DNA of 64,000 nt from Amycolatopsis taiwanensis DSM 45107 (lineage in GTDB: Bacteria > Actinomycetota > Actinomycetes > Mycobacteriales > Pseudonocardiaceae): NCBI RefSeq assembly GCF_000519205.1, contig NZ_JAFB01000041.1, positions 20,186-84,185 of the forward strand, in the 5' to 3' direction. This document shows positions 25,833-34,964 of this stretch, one piece after another. A program made the position numbers and the translations under genes. Below the pieces are notes generated by a model. The model did not search any database and was not told where the DNA came from. It saw nothing but the letters and a program-made list of their open reading frames with translations. The first letter of the stretch is position 1; each line of letters opens with the position of its first letter.

Positions 25833-28052
25833 TCAGCCGGCGATGGTGTACGCGTCGGTGATGGTCTGGGTGATCGAGCCGCCGATCGCGTCGGTCGCGG
25901 TCACCCGGAGTGCCGGTGAGGTGCCCCGCGCCGAGGCCGGGTTGGACCAGCGCGCGGTGTAATCTCCGGTCGATCCGTACACAGTGGACGGTTGCCAGGT
26001 CGCGCCGCCGTCGAAGGACACCGACACCGTCAGCGACGTGATCGGCGCCTTGGACCCGGCGCCGTCGTAGCTGAGGTGGCCGGCCTTGACTCCCATGGTC
26101 TGCACCGCGAGGCCACTGGTGTTGGTGTCGTCCGAGGCCATCTGGTAGTTCAGCGTGAGCACCGGCAAGATCCGGCACGGGGTGCTCGCGGTCTGGCCGG
26201 GACAGGTGCCCGATGCGGGGAGGGTGCTGCCCGGTGCCGGATTCGGCGAGTAGGAAAAGGTCAGGTCGGTCGTCGTCTTCGTGGCCTGGCGGTAGCTCCC
26301 CTGCCCGGTCAGGTCCACGTCGAAGACCGCGCGGTAAGTGCTTTTCCTGGCCGGATTGTCCGTGATCACGACGCCGTAGGTGTCCTCGTCGACGAGTCGG
26401 GTTCCATCCCGGTACAGCGCGAGATGGCCGGGCATCGGCGCCTGGTCGGCGCTGGTGTGGCCGGCACTGTCGTGAAAGGACGGAATGGCCAGCCCGACGG
26501 TGCTGCCCGCGACACAGGCGAGGCAGGTGTTCGTGCCGGTGTACTGGCCGAAGCCGGCGGCGATGGGACCGTGTCCCCACCTCTCTGCGTACTCCTTGCC
26601 AGCCGCGTAGGTGCGCACGTCTCCGATCAGCGGCATGAAGGGCGCGTTGTACATGTTCGCCCATTGCCCACCGTCCGCCGTGCCCAGATACTGGGTCAGC
26701 TCGCCGGGAACCGTGGCGCCCGAGTCGGCGGCGCCGACGCCGCCGCCCCACCTCGACGAGATCGCCGGGTCGGTGGGAACCGTGAGCAGCGATATCGACT
26801 TGCCGGCGTAGCCGGGATCGGCGGACAACCGCTGCCGCACCGTGGCCAGTTGATCGGTCCGCACGGTGTACGCCTGGTCAGCCGAAACCCCGTTGTCCGA
26901 AGGGAAAACGACGTTGTAGCGATAGCGTTCGCCCGGGTCGGCCGCCGTCCCGCCCCAGGTCAACAGGTAGTGCAGCCGGCCGGTGCGCGCGGCGGGCTGA
27001 GCGTTGACGTACACCGGCACCTGGCCCGTCGCGCCGACCCAGATGTTCATGCCGTCGCGACCCGTGGCATCAAAGCGGTAGTAGCCGGCGATCACGATGT
27101 CCTGAGTCGCCGGGCGTGGTGTCCGTACCGAAATGGCAGAGTTCGCGGCGCGCATGTCGATGGTGATCGAGCTGGGCGCCGACGTGTCGTCGACGGCGAA
27201 GTCATTGAGGTCGACGAACCGCATGGCGGTGTTGTTGCCCTGTTCGTCGTACGAGCCGACGCCGGCCGACGCGGTGTAGTTACCCGTGGGCACCGCGATC
27301 CTGGCGATGCCGTCGACCAACGGCACCTGAATCGCCATCTTGCTCATCGAGTCGGTGTTCATGACGAAGACGGTGAAGTTGCCCGGGGCCCCGGCCTCGT
27401 CCACGCCGTTGATCTGCAGGGTGCGCATCGGGTAACGCGGCTGGACGATGGGCCCCGGCGCGCCGGTGGCCAGGTTCATCGCGGCCAGGCCGTCGAACAG
27501 CCCGCTCGTGCCGGGCTTGCGGCCCGCCGCGACGTCCGCGCCGATCCGGGACCGCAGCAGGTCCGCGAAATCGCGGCCGGGCGTCAGGTAGCCGCGCGCC
27601 GATGTACCGTCGACCGAGGTCAGCGTCACACCCGCGGGTGTGGCCGGGGTGGCGCCTGCGGCGAAGGTGAGCGTGACCGGTATCCGCGTCGCCGCGTCGT
27701 CCCGGGCCAGGGCGGAAACGTCGAACAGCGACGGATCGAGTTGCTTGCCCAGGTAGGGCTGTGCGATCGCCGGAATGACATACCGGTCGCCGTTCGCCCC
27801 CTGGTACGACACGACACCGCCGGGCGATGACCCCAGATAGGAAGGCTGACCCGAGGCGGGCACCACGACCCGGTCGCCGGTCGGCAGGGTCACGGTGGCC
27901 GATACCGCAGTTGCCGGCGCTCCCACCGGCTCCGCTTCGGCCGGTGCCGGGACAGCGGTCACGCCCGCTGCCACGACGCCGGCCAACAGTGATCGGGTCG
28001 TCCATTGTGGACCGCTTCGGGATATCTCGGCCAGCTTCTTGCGCCTGTGCAC
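25833..28052 (-). CDS. Secreted 739-aa protein with S8-protease-type N-terminal region but no protease domain
   Basis: Exported protein (signal about 1-40, TRSLLAGVVAAGVTAVPAPAEA). Residues about 50-120 (VTLPTGDRVVV ... GDRYVIPAIAQPYLGKQLDPSLFDVSALA) match the N-terminal segment found before the catalytic domain in large actinobacterial subtilisin-family proteases, yet no Asp-His-Ser subtilisin motifs follow. The central part looks like beta-sandwich repeats and the C terminus (about 640-735) like an Ig/Fn3 fold (VSFDGGATWQPSTVY). GTG 28052. It stops 14 bp before the sedolisin start, so they form an operon; an inhibitor, chaperone or substrate-binding partner role is possible. Confidence 0.7.
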   Translation of the reverse strand: MHRRKKLAEISRSGPQWTTRSLLAGVVAAGVTAVPAPAEAEPVGAPATAVSATVTLPTGDRVVVPASGQPSYLGSSPGGVVSYQGANGDRYVIPAIAQPYLGKQLDPSLFDVSALARDDAATRIPVTLTFAAGATPATPAGVTLTSVDGTSARGYLTPGRDFADLLRSRIGADVAAGRKPGTSGLFDGLAAMNLATGAPGPIVQPRYPMRTLQINGVDEAGAPGNFTVFVMNTDSMSKMAIQVPLVDGIARIAVPTGNYTASAGVGSYDEQGNNTAMRFVDLNDFAVDDTSAPSSITIDMRAANSAISVRTPRPATQDIVIAGYYRFDATGRDGMNIWVGATGQVPVYVNAQPAARTGRLHYLLTWGGTAADPGERYRYNVVFPSDNGVSADQAYTVRTDQLATVRQRLSADPGYAGKSISLLTVPTDPAISSRWGGGVGAADSGATVPGELTQYLGTADGGQWANMYNAPFMPLIGDVRTYAAGKEYAERWGHGPIAAGFGQYTGTNTCLACVAGSTVGLAIPSFHDSAGHTSADQAPMPGHLALYRDGTRLVDEDTYGVVITDNPARKSTYRAVFDVDLTGQGSYRQATKTTTDLTFSYSPNPAPGSTLPASGTCPGQTASTPCRILPVLTLNYQMASDDTNTSGLAVQTMGVKAGHLSYDGAGSKAPITSLTVSVSFDGGATWQPSTVYGSTGDYTARWSNPASARGTSPALRVTATDAIGGSITQTITDAYTIAG

Positions 28053-28198
28053 GTACGAGTCCTTGTCTGCCGTCGGAACGTGTCAACGGTTACTTGCCCG
28101 GACACCGCCGAACTGTTCACGGGCAATGAGCGTTCGCAAGGCCGTGCGCCTCCTCCGGGTGGCCAGGCTCACCGCACCAGCCTGGGAGAATGAGCGTC

Positions 28199-31081
28199 AT
28201 GCAGTTCGGCATCCTGGGCCCGACGGAGGTGTGGGCCCCAGCTGGAACCCCGATCTCCGTCGGCGGTTCCCGGCCGCGCACCCTGCTCGCCCTCCTGCTC
28301 CTCGACGCCGGCCAGGTGGTCGGCACCACCCGCCTGATCGACGACGTCTACGGGGAGAACCCGCCCAAGGAAGCCGTCAACGCCCTGCAGTCCCTGGTTT
28401 CCCGCCTGCGCCGCAAGCTCGGGCCCGGCCTCATCGAGTTCCATCCGGGCGGTTACCGCCTCCGGGTCGATCCCGAGCAGGTCGACGCGCACCGCTTCAC
28501 GCGCCTCGCCCGGGCGGGCCGCCAAGCGCTGGCCGCGGACCGGCCGGGCCCGGCGGCCGAACTGCTCACCGAGGCGCTCGGCCTGTGGCGCGGGCGGCCC
28601 GAACTGCCCGGACCACGGGTCGCGAAACTGGACGAGTTGTACACCAGTGCCCGGGAAGACCGGGCCGAAGCCGAACTCGCCCGCGGCGGCGAAACCCGCG
28701 AACTGCTCACCGAACTCCACGAGCTCGTCGCCGCCCATCCGCTCCGCGAGCGCCCGCGTGCCCTGCTCATGCGCGCGCTCCAGGCCTCCGGCAGGCACGC
28801 CGAGGCGCTCACCGTCTTCGACGACACACGCCGCACTCTCGCCGACGAGTTGGGTGCCGACCCGTCACCGGAACTCGCCGAGACACACCTGGCCATCCTC
28901 GCCGCCGAACCCCTCCGGACCACCGGCATCCCCGCACAGCTCACCAACTTCATCGGGCGCGCCGAAGAACTCCGCCGCGTTCACGAACTGCTCGCCACGG
29001 CTCGCCTGGTGACGGTGACCGGACCCGGCGGCATGGGCAAGACCCGGCTGGCGATTCAAGCAGGCGCGGCAGGCGGCGCACCCGAAGCCTGTTTCGTCGA
29101 CCTCGCCCCGCTCACCGACGGAACCGAACTCCCGCAAGCGATCTTCACGGCCCTCGGCCTCCGCGAGACCGGGCTCTTCCACGCACCGCACGACCGGCCG
29201 GACCCGGTCGAGAAGATGATCACGGCCCTGGCCAACCGGCCGCTCCTGCTGATCGTCGACAACTGCGAGCACATCGTCGCCGAAGCCGCGGTCCTGATCC
29301 ACCGGCTGCTCACGGCCTGCCCGAGCCTGCGGGTGCTGGCCACCAGCCGCGAGCCGCTCGGCATCACCGGCGAAGCCCTGTGCCCGCTGCCGCCGCTGCC
29401 GGAAGACCTCGCGGTGGACCTGTTCGCCGACCGGGCACGAGCCGTCTTGCCCGGCTTCACCCCGGACGACGCCGTACGCAGGATCTGCCGCGCCCTCGAC
29501 GGGCTGCCGTTGGCCATCGAACTCGCCGCCGCCCGGCTGCGCTCGCTGAGCCCGGCGCAGCTCGAAACGCGCCTCACAGACCGGTTCCGCCTACTCTCCC
29601 GGGGCGCTCGCACGGCCGCGCCCCGGCACCAGACCCTGCACGCGGTCGTCAACTGGAGCTGGGACCTCCTCGACGGCCAAGAACAGCGGTTGCTCCGCCG
29701 GCTGTCCGTGTTCGCGGGCGGGGCGACCGCCGAAGCCGCCGCACAGGTCCTGTCCGAAGTGGACGCCGAGGAGCTGCTCGAAGCCCTCGCCGACAAGTCC
29801 CTCGTCGAGGTGTCCTGTGGCCGTTACCGCATGCTGGACACGATTCGCGAGTTCAGCGCCCAGCGGCTCGCCGAGGCCGGCGAGCACGACCGCTTCGCCC
29901 GGGCCCATGCCGAATACTTCCTCGACCTGGCCCAGACCGCCGACCCGCACCTGCGCCGCGCCGAGCAGGTGACCTGGCTCGCTCGCCTGAGCGCCGAGCA
30001 CGCCAACCTGCACGCCGCCCTGCGCTGGGCGGCCCACGCCGATCAGCCGACGGCGTTCCGGCTGATCGGCGCGCTGACCACCTACTGGCGGCTGCGCGGC
30101 GTGCACAGCGAGGTCGCCCCGCTCGCCGCGAAGCTGACCGACCGCCTCGAACCGCTGCCGGGCCTGGAGGAGGAGTTCGTCCTGGCCGTGCTCACCGCGC
30201 TACCCGACCAACCAGAGGGCGCCTTGGAGCAGGCCGGCACGATCATGCGGACGAAGAGCTGGCGGGTGCGCCAGCCCTACCTGCTGATCGGCTGGTCGCT
30301 GTTCACCGGGCCGCCCGATCCGGACACCCCGGCCGCCCCGGTCTACGCACACCTCGCCGACACGAACGATCCGTGGTTCCAGGCCCTGATCCTGTTCTCC
30401 GGCAGCTATCTGCGAGTCTTTTCCGGCGACCGGAACGGCGCCGAAACCGAACTCTCCAGAGCACTGGCGGCTTTCCGGTCCGTCGGTGACCGATGGGGCA
30501 TCGCCCAGGCTCTCGACGGTCTCGCCACCCTCGCCGACGACGCGGGTGACCGTCGGCGCGCCCTCACCCTCACCGAGGACGCCATGCGAGAGCTGGCGCC
30601 CCTGGGCGCCGCCGACGAGATCGCCGAATTCTGCTGCCGCCGCGCGAGCCTGCTCCTGCGCGAGGGCGACCTCGATGCGGCCGAAAGCGGTTACCGGCAG
30701 GCTGAGCGACTTCTTCACCGAAGCTGGATACCGACCACCCTGGCCATGGTGCACCACGGCTACGGCCAGATCGCCGAGCGGCACGGCGACCACGCCGAGG
30801 CTCGGCGCCGGTTCCAACTGGCGCTGGCCGCCTGCGGACCGGACTGGCAGAGCCTCAGCCTGCGCGCTCAGGTGCTGGTTTCTCTTGCGCTGCTCGACCA
30901 GGACGGTGCACGCGCGGCCCGCTTGCTCGGGGTCGCGGAATCGGTCGGTAACGTCGTCCGCGATCGCGACCTCGTCGCCCGGATTCAGTCGCTCGTCGGC
31001 GAAGCGGCCTACGACACGGCCTTCCGCTGGGGTGCGGCGATGTCGCGGGAGGAAGCGGTCGAGTTCGTCCGCAGCGCATAA
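28199..31081 (+). CDS. AfsR/SARP-type transcriptional regulator with BTAD, NB-ARC and TPR domains
   Basis: A 960-aa regulator. Residues 1-90 form an OmpR-type winged helix (MQFGILGPTEVW ... RLRRKLG), 95-240 the bacterial transcriptional activation domain, 245-490 an NB-ARC ATPase with Walker A GPGGMGKT and Walker B LLLIVDNCEH, and the remainder TPR-like helices. ATG 28199 gives the normal SARP N terminus; ATG 28190 adds three residues. Such proteins activate secondary metabolism or other operons, but no biosynthetic cluster is adjacent. The divergent secreted-protein operon and the convergent monooxygenase are candidate targets. Confidence 0.88.
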   Translation: MQFGILGPTEVWAPAGTPISVGGSRPRTLLALLLLDAGQVVGTTRLIDDVYGENPPKEAVNALQSLVSRLRRKLGPGLIEFHPGGYRLRVDPEQVDAHRFTRLARAGRQALAADRPGPAAELLTEALGLWRGRPELPGPRVAKLDELYTSAREDRAEAELARGGETRELLTELHELVAAHPLRERPRALLMRALQASGRHAEALTVFDDTRRTLADELGADPSPELAETHLAILAAEPLRTTGIPAQLTNFIGRAEELRRVHELLATARLVTVTGPGGMGKTRLAIQAGAAGGAPEACFVDLAPLTDGTELPQAIFTALGLRETGLFHAPHDRPDPVEKMITALANRPLLLIVDNCEHIVAEAAVLIHRLLTACPSLRVLATSREPLGITGEALCPLPPLPEDLAVDLFADRARAVLPGFTPDDAVRRICRALDGLPLAIELAAARLRSLSPAQLETRLTDRFRLLSRGARTAAPRHQTLHAVVNWSWDLLDGQEQRLLRRLSVFAGGATAEAAAQVLSEVDAEELLEALADKSLVEVSCGRYRMLDTIREFSAQRLAEAGEHDRFARAHAEYFLDLAQTADPHLRRAEQVTWLARLSAEHANLHAALRWAAHADQPTAFRLIGALTTYWRLRGVHSEVAPLAAKLTDRLEPLPGLEEEFVLAVLTALPDQPEGALEQAGTIMRTKSWRVRQPYLLIGWSLFTGPPDPDTPAAPVYAHLADTNDPWFQALILFSGSYLRVFSGDRNGAETELSRALAAFRSVGDRWGIAQALDGLATLADDAGDRRRALTLTEDAMRELAPLGAADEIAEFCCRRASLLLREGDLDAAESGYRQAERLLHRSWIPTTLAMVHHGYGQIAERHGDHAEARRRFQLALAACGPDWQSLSLRAQVLVSLALLDQDGARAARLLGVAESVGNVVRDRDLVARIQSLVGEAAYDTAFRWGAAMSREEAVEFVRSA

Positions 31082-32247
31082 TCCTTGACCGCCACCACAT
31101 TCGCCGCCTTCACCTCCATCTTGTCCAGCCGGCCCCCGAGCAGTTTCGACGTCAGCGCCCGGTGCATGCCGTTGCGCACCCAAAGGCCCTTGCGCGTTTT
31201 CGGGGCGAGGAACGGGCCGGCGTTCTTCGCCTGCTTGAGGCCCGCCTCCGCGCCGGGCCGCACCTGTTCCTCGTACCGGGCGAAGGCCACACGATGGTCG
31301 CCGTGCGCGGCGGCGAGTTCCCCGGCCAGCACGTATCCGGCGATCATGGCCAGGCCGGTGCCCAGGCCACCCGGCCCGGCGCCCCACCCCGCGTCGCCGG
31401 CCAGCGCGACCCGCCCGCGCGTGTAGCGGTCCAGGTGAATCTGACACAGCGGGGAGAAGAACAGGTCCGTGGCCTCGCGCAGCCCGTCGATCAGCTTCGG
31501 CACCTCCCAGCCGAGGCCACCGAACCGCTCGGCCAGAATCTGCTTGAGCCTCTCGGTGTCGTGCCGGTCCTCATCGAGTGGCTCCATAGGCAGCACCAAC
31601 CCCACCGATGCCTCGTCGCGGTTGCGGTGGCTCGACACCGAAACGCCCCGGCCCGGCACGTTGTACATCAGGCCCTCGTGCTCCAGGTTCAGGTGGTTGG
31701 GCATGGTGAAGCCGGCGTAGGCGTAGCCCATGTCCGTGCGAAACCGCGATTCCGGCCCGAAGGCCAGCGCGCGTACCCCCGAATGCATGCCGTCCGCACC
31801 CACCACCAGGTCGTACTTGCGCGGCGCACCGTGCGCGAAGGTGACCTGCACACCGTCGCCGACCTCGGTCATCGACGTGATCCGGTCGCCGAAGACGTAC
31901 TCGGTCTCGTCCTTCGTGGCCTGGTAGAGAATCCGGCTGAGATCGCCGCGGAGGATCTCCACCTCGCCCGCGAACAAACTGGCCGGCAGGCGGAACAGGT
32001 CACGTCCGCGAGCGTCGAGAACCCGGTGTCCGCGCATCGCGGTCTCGTGGCGGCGCACCTCGTCGAGCAGGCCCGTCCGCCGCAACACCTCGACCTGTGC
32101 GCCGCGGAAGTCGACGGCCTGGCCGCCTTCACGCAGGCGCGGCGCCTGCTCGACGACGGTCGTGCTGAATCCGTAGTGGTTGAGCCAGAAGGCGGTCGCC
32201 GGCCCGGCAATGCTCGCACCGGAAATGAGGATGTTCTTGTTTCGCAT
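31009..32247 (-). CDS. FAD-dependent aromatic-type monooxygenase
   Basis: Group A flavoprotein monooxygenase of 412 aa. N-terminal FAD motif GASIAGPATAFWLNHYG, the RGDLSRIL region, the DG-type motif GADGMHSGVR, and the GD motif ALAGDAGWGAGPGGLGTGLAM are all present. Relatives hydroxylate phenolic compounds or tetracyclines, and several confer drug inactivation. Start ATG 32247 after GAGGGAG. Its last 24 codons overlap the end of the AfsR-like gene on the other strand by 73 bp. Confidence 0.88.
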   Translation of the reverse strand: MRNKNILISGASIAGPATAFWLNHYGFSTTVVEQAPRLREGGQAVDFRGAQVEVLRRTGLLDEVRRHETAMRGHRVLDARGRDLFRLPASLFAGEVEILRGDLSRILYQATKDETEYVFGDRITSMTEVGDGVQVTFAHGAPRKYDLVVGADGMHSGVRALAFGPESRFRTDMGYAYAGFTMPNHLNLEHEGLMYNVPGRGVSVSSHRNRDEASVGLVLPMEPLDEDRHDTERLKQILAERFGGLGWEVPKLIDGLREATDLFFSPLCQIHLDRYTRGRVALAGDAGWGAGPGGLGTGLAMIAGYVLAGELAAAHGDHRVAFARYEEQVRPGAEAGLKQAKNAGPFLAPKTRKGLWVRNGMHRALTSKLLGGRLDKMEVKAANVVAVKDYALRTNSTASSRDIAAPQRKAVS

Positions 32248-32314
32248 GGTCAGCTCCCTCTCTCGGTCCTGGGAGCGAGGTTCGTCCGGTGCGCTGGCCA
32301 TCCACTGACCGATC

Positions 32315-32343
32315 GCTGACCATCGCGTCCACGGACGGTCAGC
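32315..32343. promoter_or_regulatory. Inverted repeat upstream of the monooxygenase, possible operator
   Basis: GCTGACC (32315-32321) and GGTCAGC (32337-32343), seven-base arms with a 15-bp spacer, lie in the divergent gap between the monooxygenase and the small membrane protein. A further half-site CTGACC is at about 32305. A regulator may control both genes; none is adjacent except AfsR. Confidence 0.4.
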
Positions 32344-32404
32344 AGCGCGTCACTGCTTGCCGAGCACGACAGAAATTGAACATCAGTGAAGTCATGATCG
32401 CCCC

Positions 32405-32830
32405 ATGACCGAGCGTTCCGACCTTGCCCCGCAGGGGGCACCGAGCGAAATCGACCGCGCAAACCGCCGCGTGCGACAAGATGGTTGGTGGCCCGTCGCC
32501 GCATCCGTGCTCATGGCCGTGTTCAGCGCGGCGTTCTACATCGGACTGAAGGCATTGCCGGAGACCGCTCACAACCTCCTGCTACCCGACGTGGTGCTGG
32601 CGGTGATCATTGTGGGCGTGGCGGCCATCCGCCGGAGCGTCGTCAACCGCGGTGCCGGCCACCGGGCAGAACTGGCCGTCTTGACCAGCGTCGGACTGGC
32701 CCTGGTGACCATCTACCTCAACCGTTTCGTCATGCCTGACGACCTCACGCCCTTGGCCGTGCACATCGGCCTGTTGCCCTCGATCCCGTTCGCGGTATAC
32801 GCCTGGTGGGTCGCGCGCAGCGCCAAATAA
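32405..32830 (+). CDS. Small four-helix membrane protein
   Basis: A 141-aa protein with hydrophilic residues 1-28 and four predicted membrane helices (about 30-47, 60-75, 88-104, 118-136). No family recognised with confidence. It is divergent from the flavin monooxygenase, with the inverted repeat at 32315 between them. ATG 32405. Confidence 0.65.
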   Translation: MTERSDLAPQGAPSEIDRANRRVRQDGWWPVAASVLMAVFSAAFYIGLKALPETAHNLLLPDVVLAVIIVGVAAIRRSVVNRGAGHRAELAVLTSVGLALVTIYLNRFVMPDDLTPLAVHIGLLPSIPFAVYAWWVARSAK

Positions 32831-32947
32831 CGGAAAACCTGAAAATCCTTTGCTCATAAGAGATCCGATCCTTGGTCGCGGCACTCCAGCGTTGCCGCCC
32901 CTATCAGGTCAGCCGGACCAGTGGGAGTCCATTTTGGCCGATACTCG

Positions 32948-34240
32948 CTACTGACTCACTTCGTGAGCCGGCAAACCGCACGCCTGGGCATGGTCGGCGC
33001 CGGGCAGGTCTCGGAGCCGGGAAATGGGGCTGAACAGGAGGATCAGCGGGCTCAGCGTGAGCGAAATTGCGATTACGAGCATGGTCGGACGCAAGCCGAT
33101 CGCCGTGCCGAGGACACCGCCCAGGAGCGCACCGACAGGCAATGTTCCGAAATTGACCACCCGGGTTGCCGCGGAAACCCGGCCCATCATCCTTGGCGGG
33201 CAGTAGGTTTGCAGGAACGTCGCACTGATCACGTTTGAGGCCACGATGCCCGCGCTCACCATCGTGCCGCCTCCGATCAGCAGCGCGAGCCCGAAACCGC
33301 GCTGCGCCAACGGCATCAGCAGGGCGAACGGCATGCACGCCTCACTGGCAACGATCGCCCTGGCCGATCCCAGCGATCGCGTCAAAGGCGCTGCCAGAAA
33401 AGCTCCCACGATGCCGCCCGCGCCCAGTGCCCCGAGAACGAGGCCGATGACAGTGGCGTCCAAGTGGACGGTGCGCAGGAGGAACACCACGAGCACCGCC
33501 TGTAACGCGCCCGCCACCAGGTTCGAGGCCGCCGCGTAGAGAGTCAACGTTCGCAGGTAGACGTTGGTCCGGACGAACCGGATCCCCTCGCCGATGTCCC
33601 GCCACAGCCGGCCCGTCCGGTCCGCCCCGCCCTCGCGCAGGGCGCGCACGTGCGGCTCCTCCCGTCGCAGAAAACACAGGCACAGGGCGGACACCAGAAA
33701 GGTCACGGCGTTGACCAGCAGGACTCCCGCCGGGGCCACCACTCGCATGATCAGCCCGGCCAGCCCGGGTCCCGCGACCTGGGCCGCCTTCTCGGTTCCC
33801 ATCAGTTTGCCGTTGGCCGAGGCCAGGTCCATCGCGGGAAACAGCACGGGTAGGTATGCGCTGTACGCCGTCGAGTAGAAAACCGACGCCCCACCGAGGA
33901 CGACGGCCACGACCATCAACTGCCAGATGGTCAACAGGCCGAAGGCGGCGGCCAACGGTACTGAGCCCAGAGCGACGACCGATACGAGGTCGGCGGCGAT
34001 CATCACCCGCCAACGCGACACCCGGTCCACCCATGCGCCCACGAGTAAACCGATGACCAGCCACGGTAGCCACGTCACGGCCTCGATCACGCCGACCAGC
34101 AGCGGCCCGGCGGCCAGCGTCTGCGTGGCCACGAGCGGCACGGCCACCACCGTCATGGCGCTGGAGAACTTGCTCGTTCCCTCGCCCACCCAGAAGATCC
34201 GGAAGTCACGGCTGCCGGTGATACTGGCCGTCTCGGTCAC
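32948..34240 (-). CDS. MFS efflux transporter
   Basis: A 430-aa major facilitator with 12 helices of the EntS/macrolide-efflux type. It begins TETASITGSRDFRIFWVGEGTSKFSSAM and the loop between helices 2 and 3 has GAWVDRVSRWRVMIAADL, the usual D-R-x-G/R-R-like motif A. Start GTG 34240 overlaps the stop of the arsR-type gene by 4 bp (GTGA). It is likely a drug or siderophore exporter under control of that regulator. Confidence 0.87.
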   Translation of the reverse strand: MTETASITGSRDFRIFWVGEGTSKFSSAMTVVAVPLVATQTLAAGPLLVGVIEAVTWLPWLVIGLLVGAWVDRVSRWRVMIAADLVSVVALGSVPLAAAFGLLTIWQLMVVAVVLGGASVFYSTAYSAYLPVLFPAMDLASANGKLMGTEKAAQVAGPGLAGLIMRVVAPAGVLLVNAVTFLVSALCLCFLRREEPHVRALREGGADRTGRLWRDIGEGIRFVRTNVYLRTLTLYAAASNLVAGALQAVLVVFLLRTVHLDATVIGLVLGALGAGGIVGAFLAAPLTRSLGSARAIVASEACMPFALLMPLAQRGFGLALLIGGGTMVSAGIVASNVISATFLQTYCPPRMMGRVSAATRVVNFGTLPVGALLGGVLGTAIGLRPTMLVIAISLTLSPLILLFSPISRLRDLPGADHAQACGLPAHEVSQ

Positions 34241-34842
34241 CGTTGGCCGCCCCGTTTCCGTGGGAAGACCTGGAGCTGGAAGAGCACCTGTTCCTCGTGG
34301 TCGCCCGGAACTCGCGCGGTGCCCCGCTGCTCGTACCGCTCGATGACCTCGGTTACCTCCTTGCCCAACTCGAGTAGCTCGTCGGGCGAGAGCAGCAGCA
34401 TCCAGTGCCCGATCGCGGAGACCGCGCGCCACTCGTCCGGCCAGTCCTGCCGCACGAACGCATTCGCCCGGTCGAACTGCCTGGCCAGTGTCTCGGTCGT
34501 CAGCGCATCCCGGGCCTGGCGCAGGTCGCTCTCGCCCAGGTAGTCGGCCTCGGTGATGGTCGTGTACTGGTCAACGGCGCGCCACCAGCGCTCCCGCCGG
34601 TCACCGTGTTCGTCGTCGGGTGCGATGAAGCCGTGTTCGGCCAGCTTGCGCAGGTGCCAGCTCAGGTTGGCCGCGGATTCGCCGAGCCGTGCGGCGAGCC
34701 GGGCTGCGGTCGCCGGCCCGTCCATGCGCAACGACTCCAGCAGCCGCAGCCGCAGGGGATGCGCCAGCGCACGGAGGTCGCGTGCGCTGAAGGTCCTGTT
34801 CTCGCGGTGCTGCTGGTCGTCGCCTCCAGCGTTGCCATCCAT
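34237..34842 (-). CDS. ArsR-type winged-helix regulator
   Basis: A 201-aa transcription factor. Residues about 20-95 are an ArsR HTH (FSARDLRALAHPLRLRLLESL, then ATAARLAARLGESAANLSWHLRKLAEHGFI). The C-terminal 100 residues (ERWWRAVDQYTTI onward) are the helical extension seen in regulators paired with MFS pumps in actinomycetes. First gene of an operon with the transporter. The direct repeats at 34860-34886 immediately upstream are probable operators. Confidence 0.87.
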   Translation of the reverse strand: MDGNAGGDDQQHRENRTFSARDLRALAHPLRLRLLESLRMDGPATAARLAARLGESAANLSWHLRKLAEHGFIAPDDEHGDRRERWWRAVDQYTTITEADYLGESDLRQARDALTTETLARQFDRANAFVRQDWPDEWRAVSAIGHWMLLLSPDELLELGKEVTEVIERYEQRGTARVPGDHEEQVLFQLQVFPRKRGGQR

Positions 34843-34859
34843 GACGCCAAGCTAAAGCG

Positions 34860-34886
34860 AAAGACTCCTTTTGCAAAGACTCCTTT
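34860..34886. promoter_or_regulatory. Paired operator-like direct repeats before the arsR-MFS operon
   Basis: AAAGACTCCTTT occurs at 34860-34871 and again at 34875-34886, a 15-bp period. Each copy is a partial palindrome (AAAG...CTTT). The block starts 18 bp upstream of the regulator start codon and lies in the divergent gap to the gene at 34965, so it may control both. Confidence 0.6.
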
Positions 34887-34964
34887 CGGATTAGCGTAGA
34901 GCGAGACCGACACCACGCTGCGCGAGAGCGACTCAGGACCCGGCCGCAGGCAAGAATCACGCAC

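Noticed and set aside
24637..26751. 704-aa reading frame covering the sedolisin and part of its neighbour
   Set aside because: The signal peptide and ribosome site define ATG 25818; the upstream part is an antiframe of the 739-aa gene.
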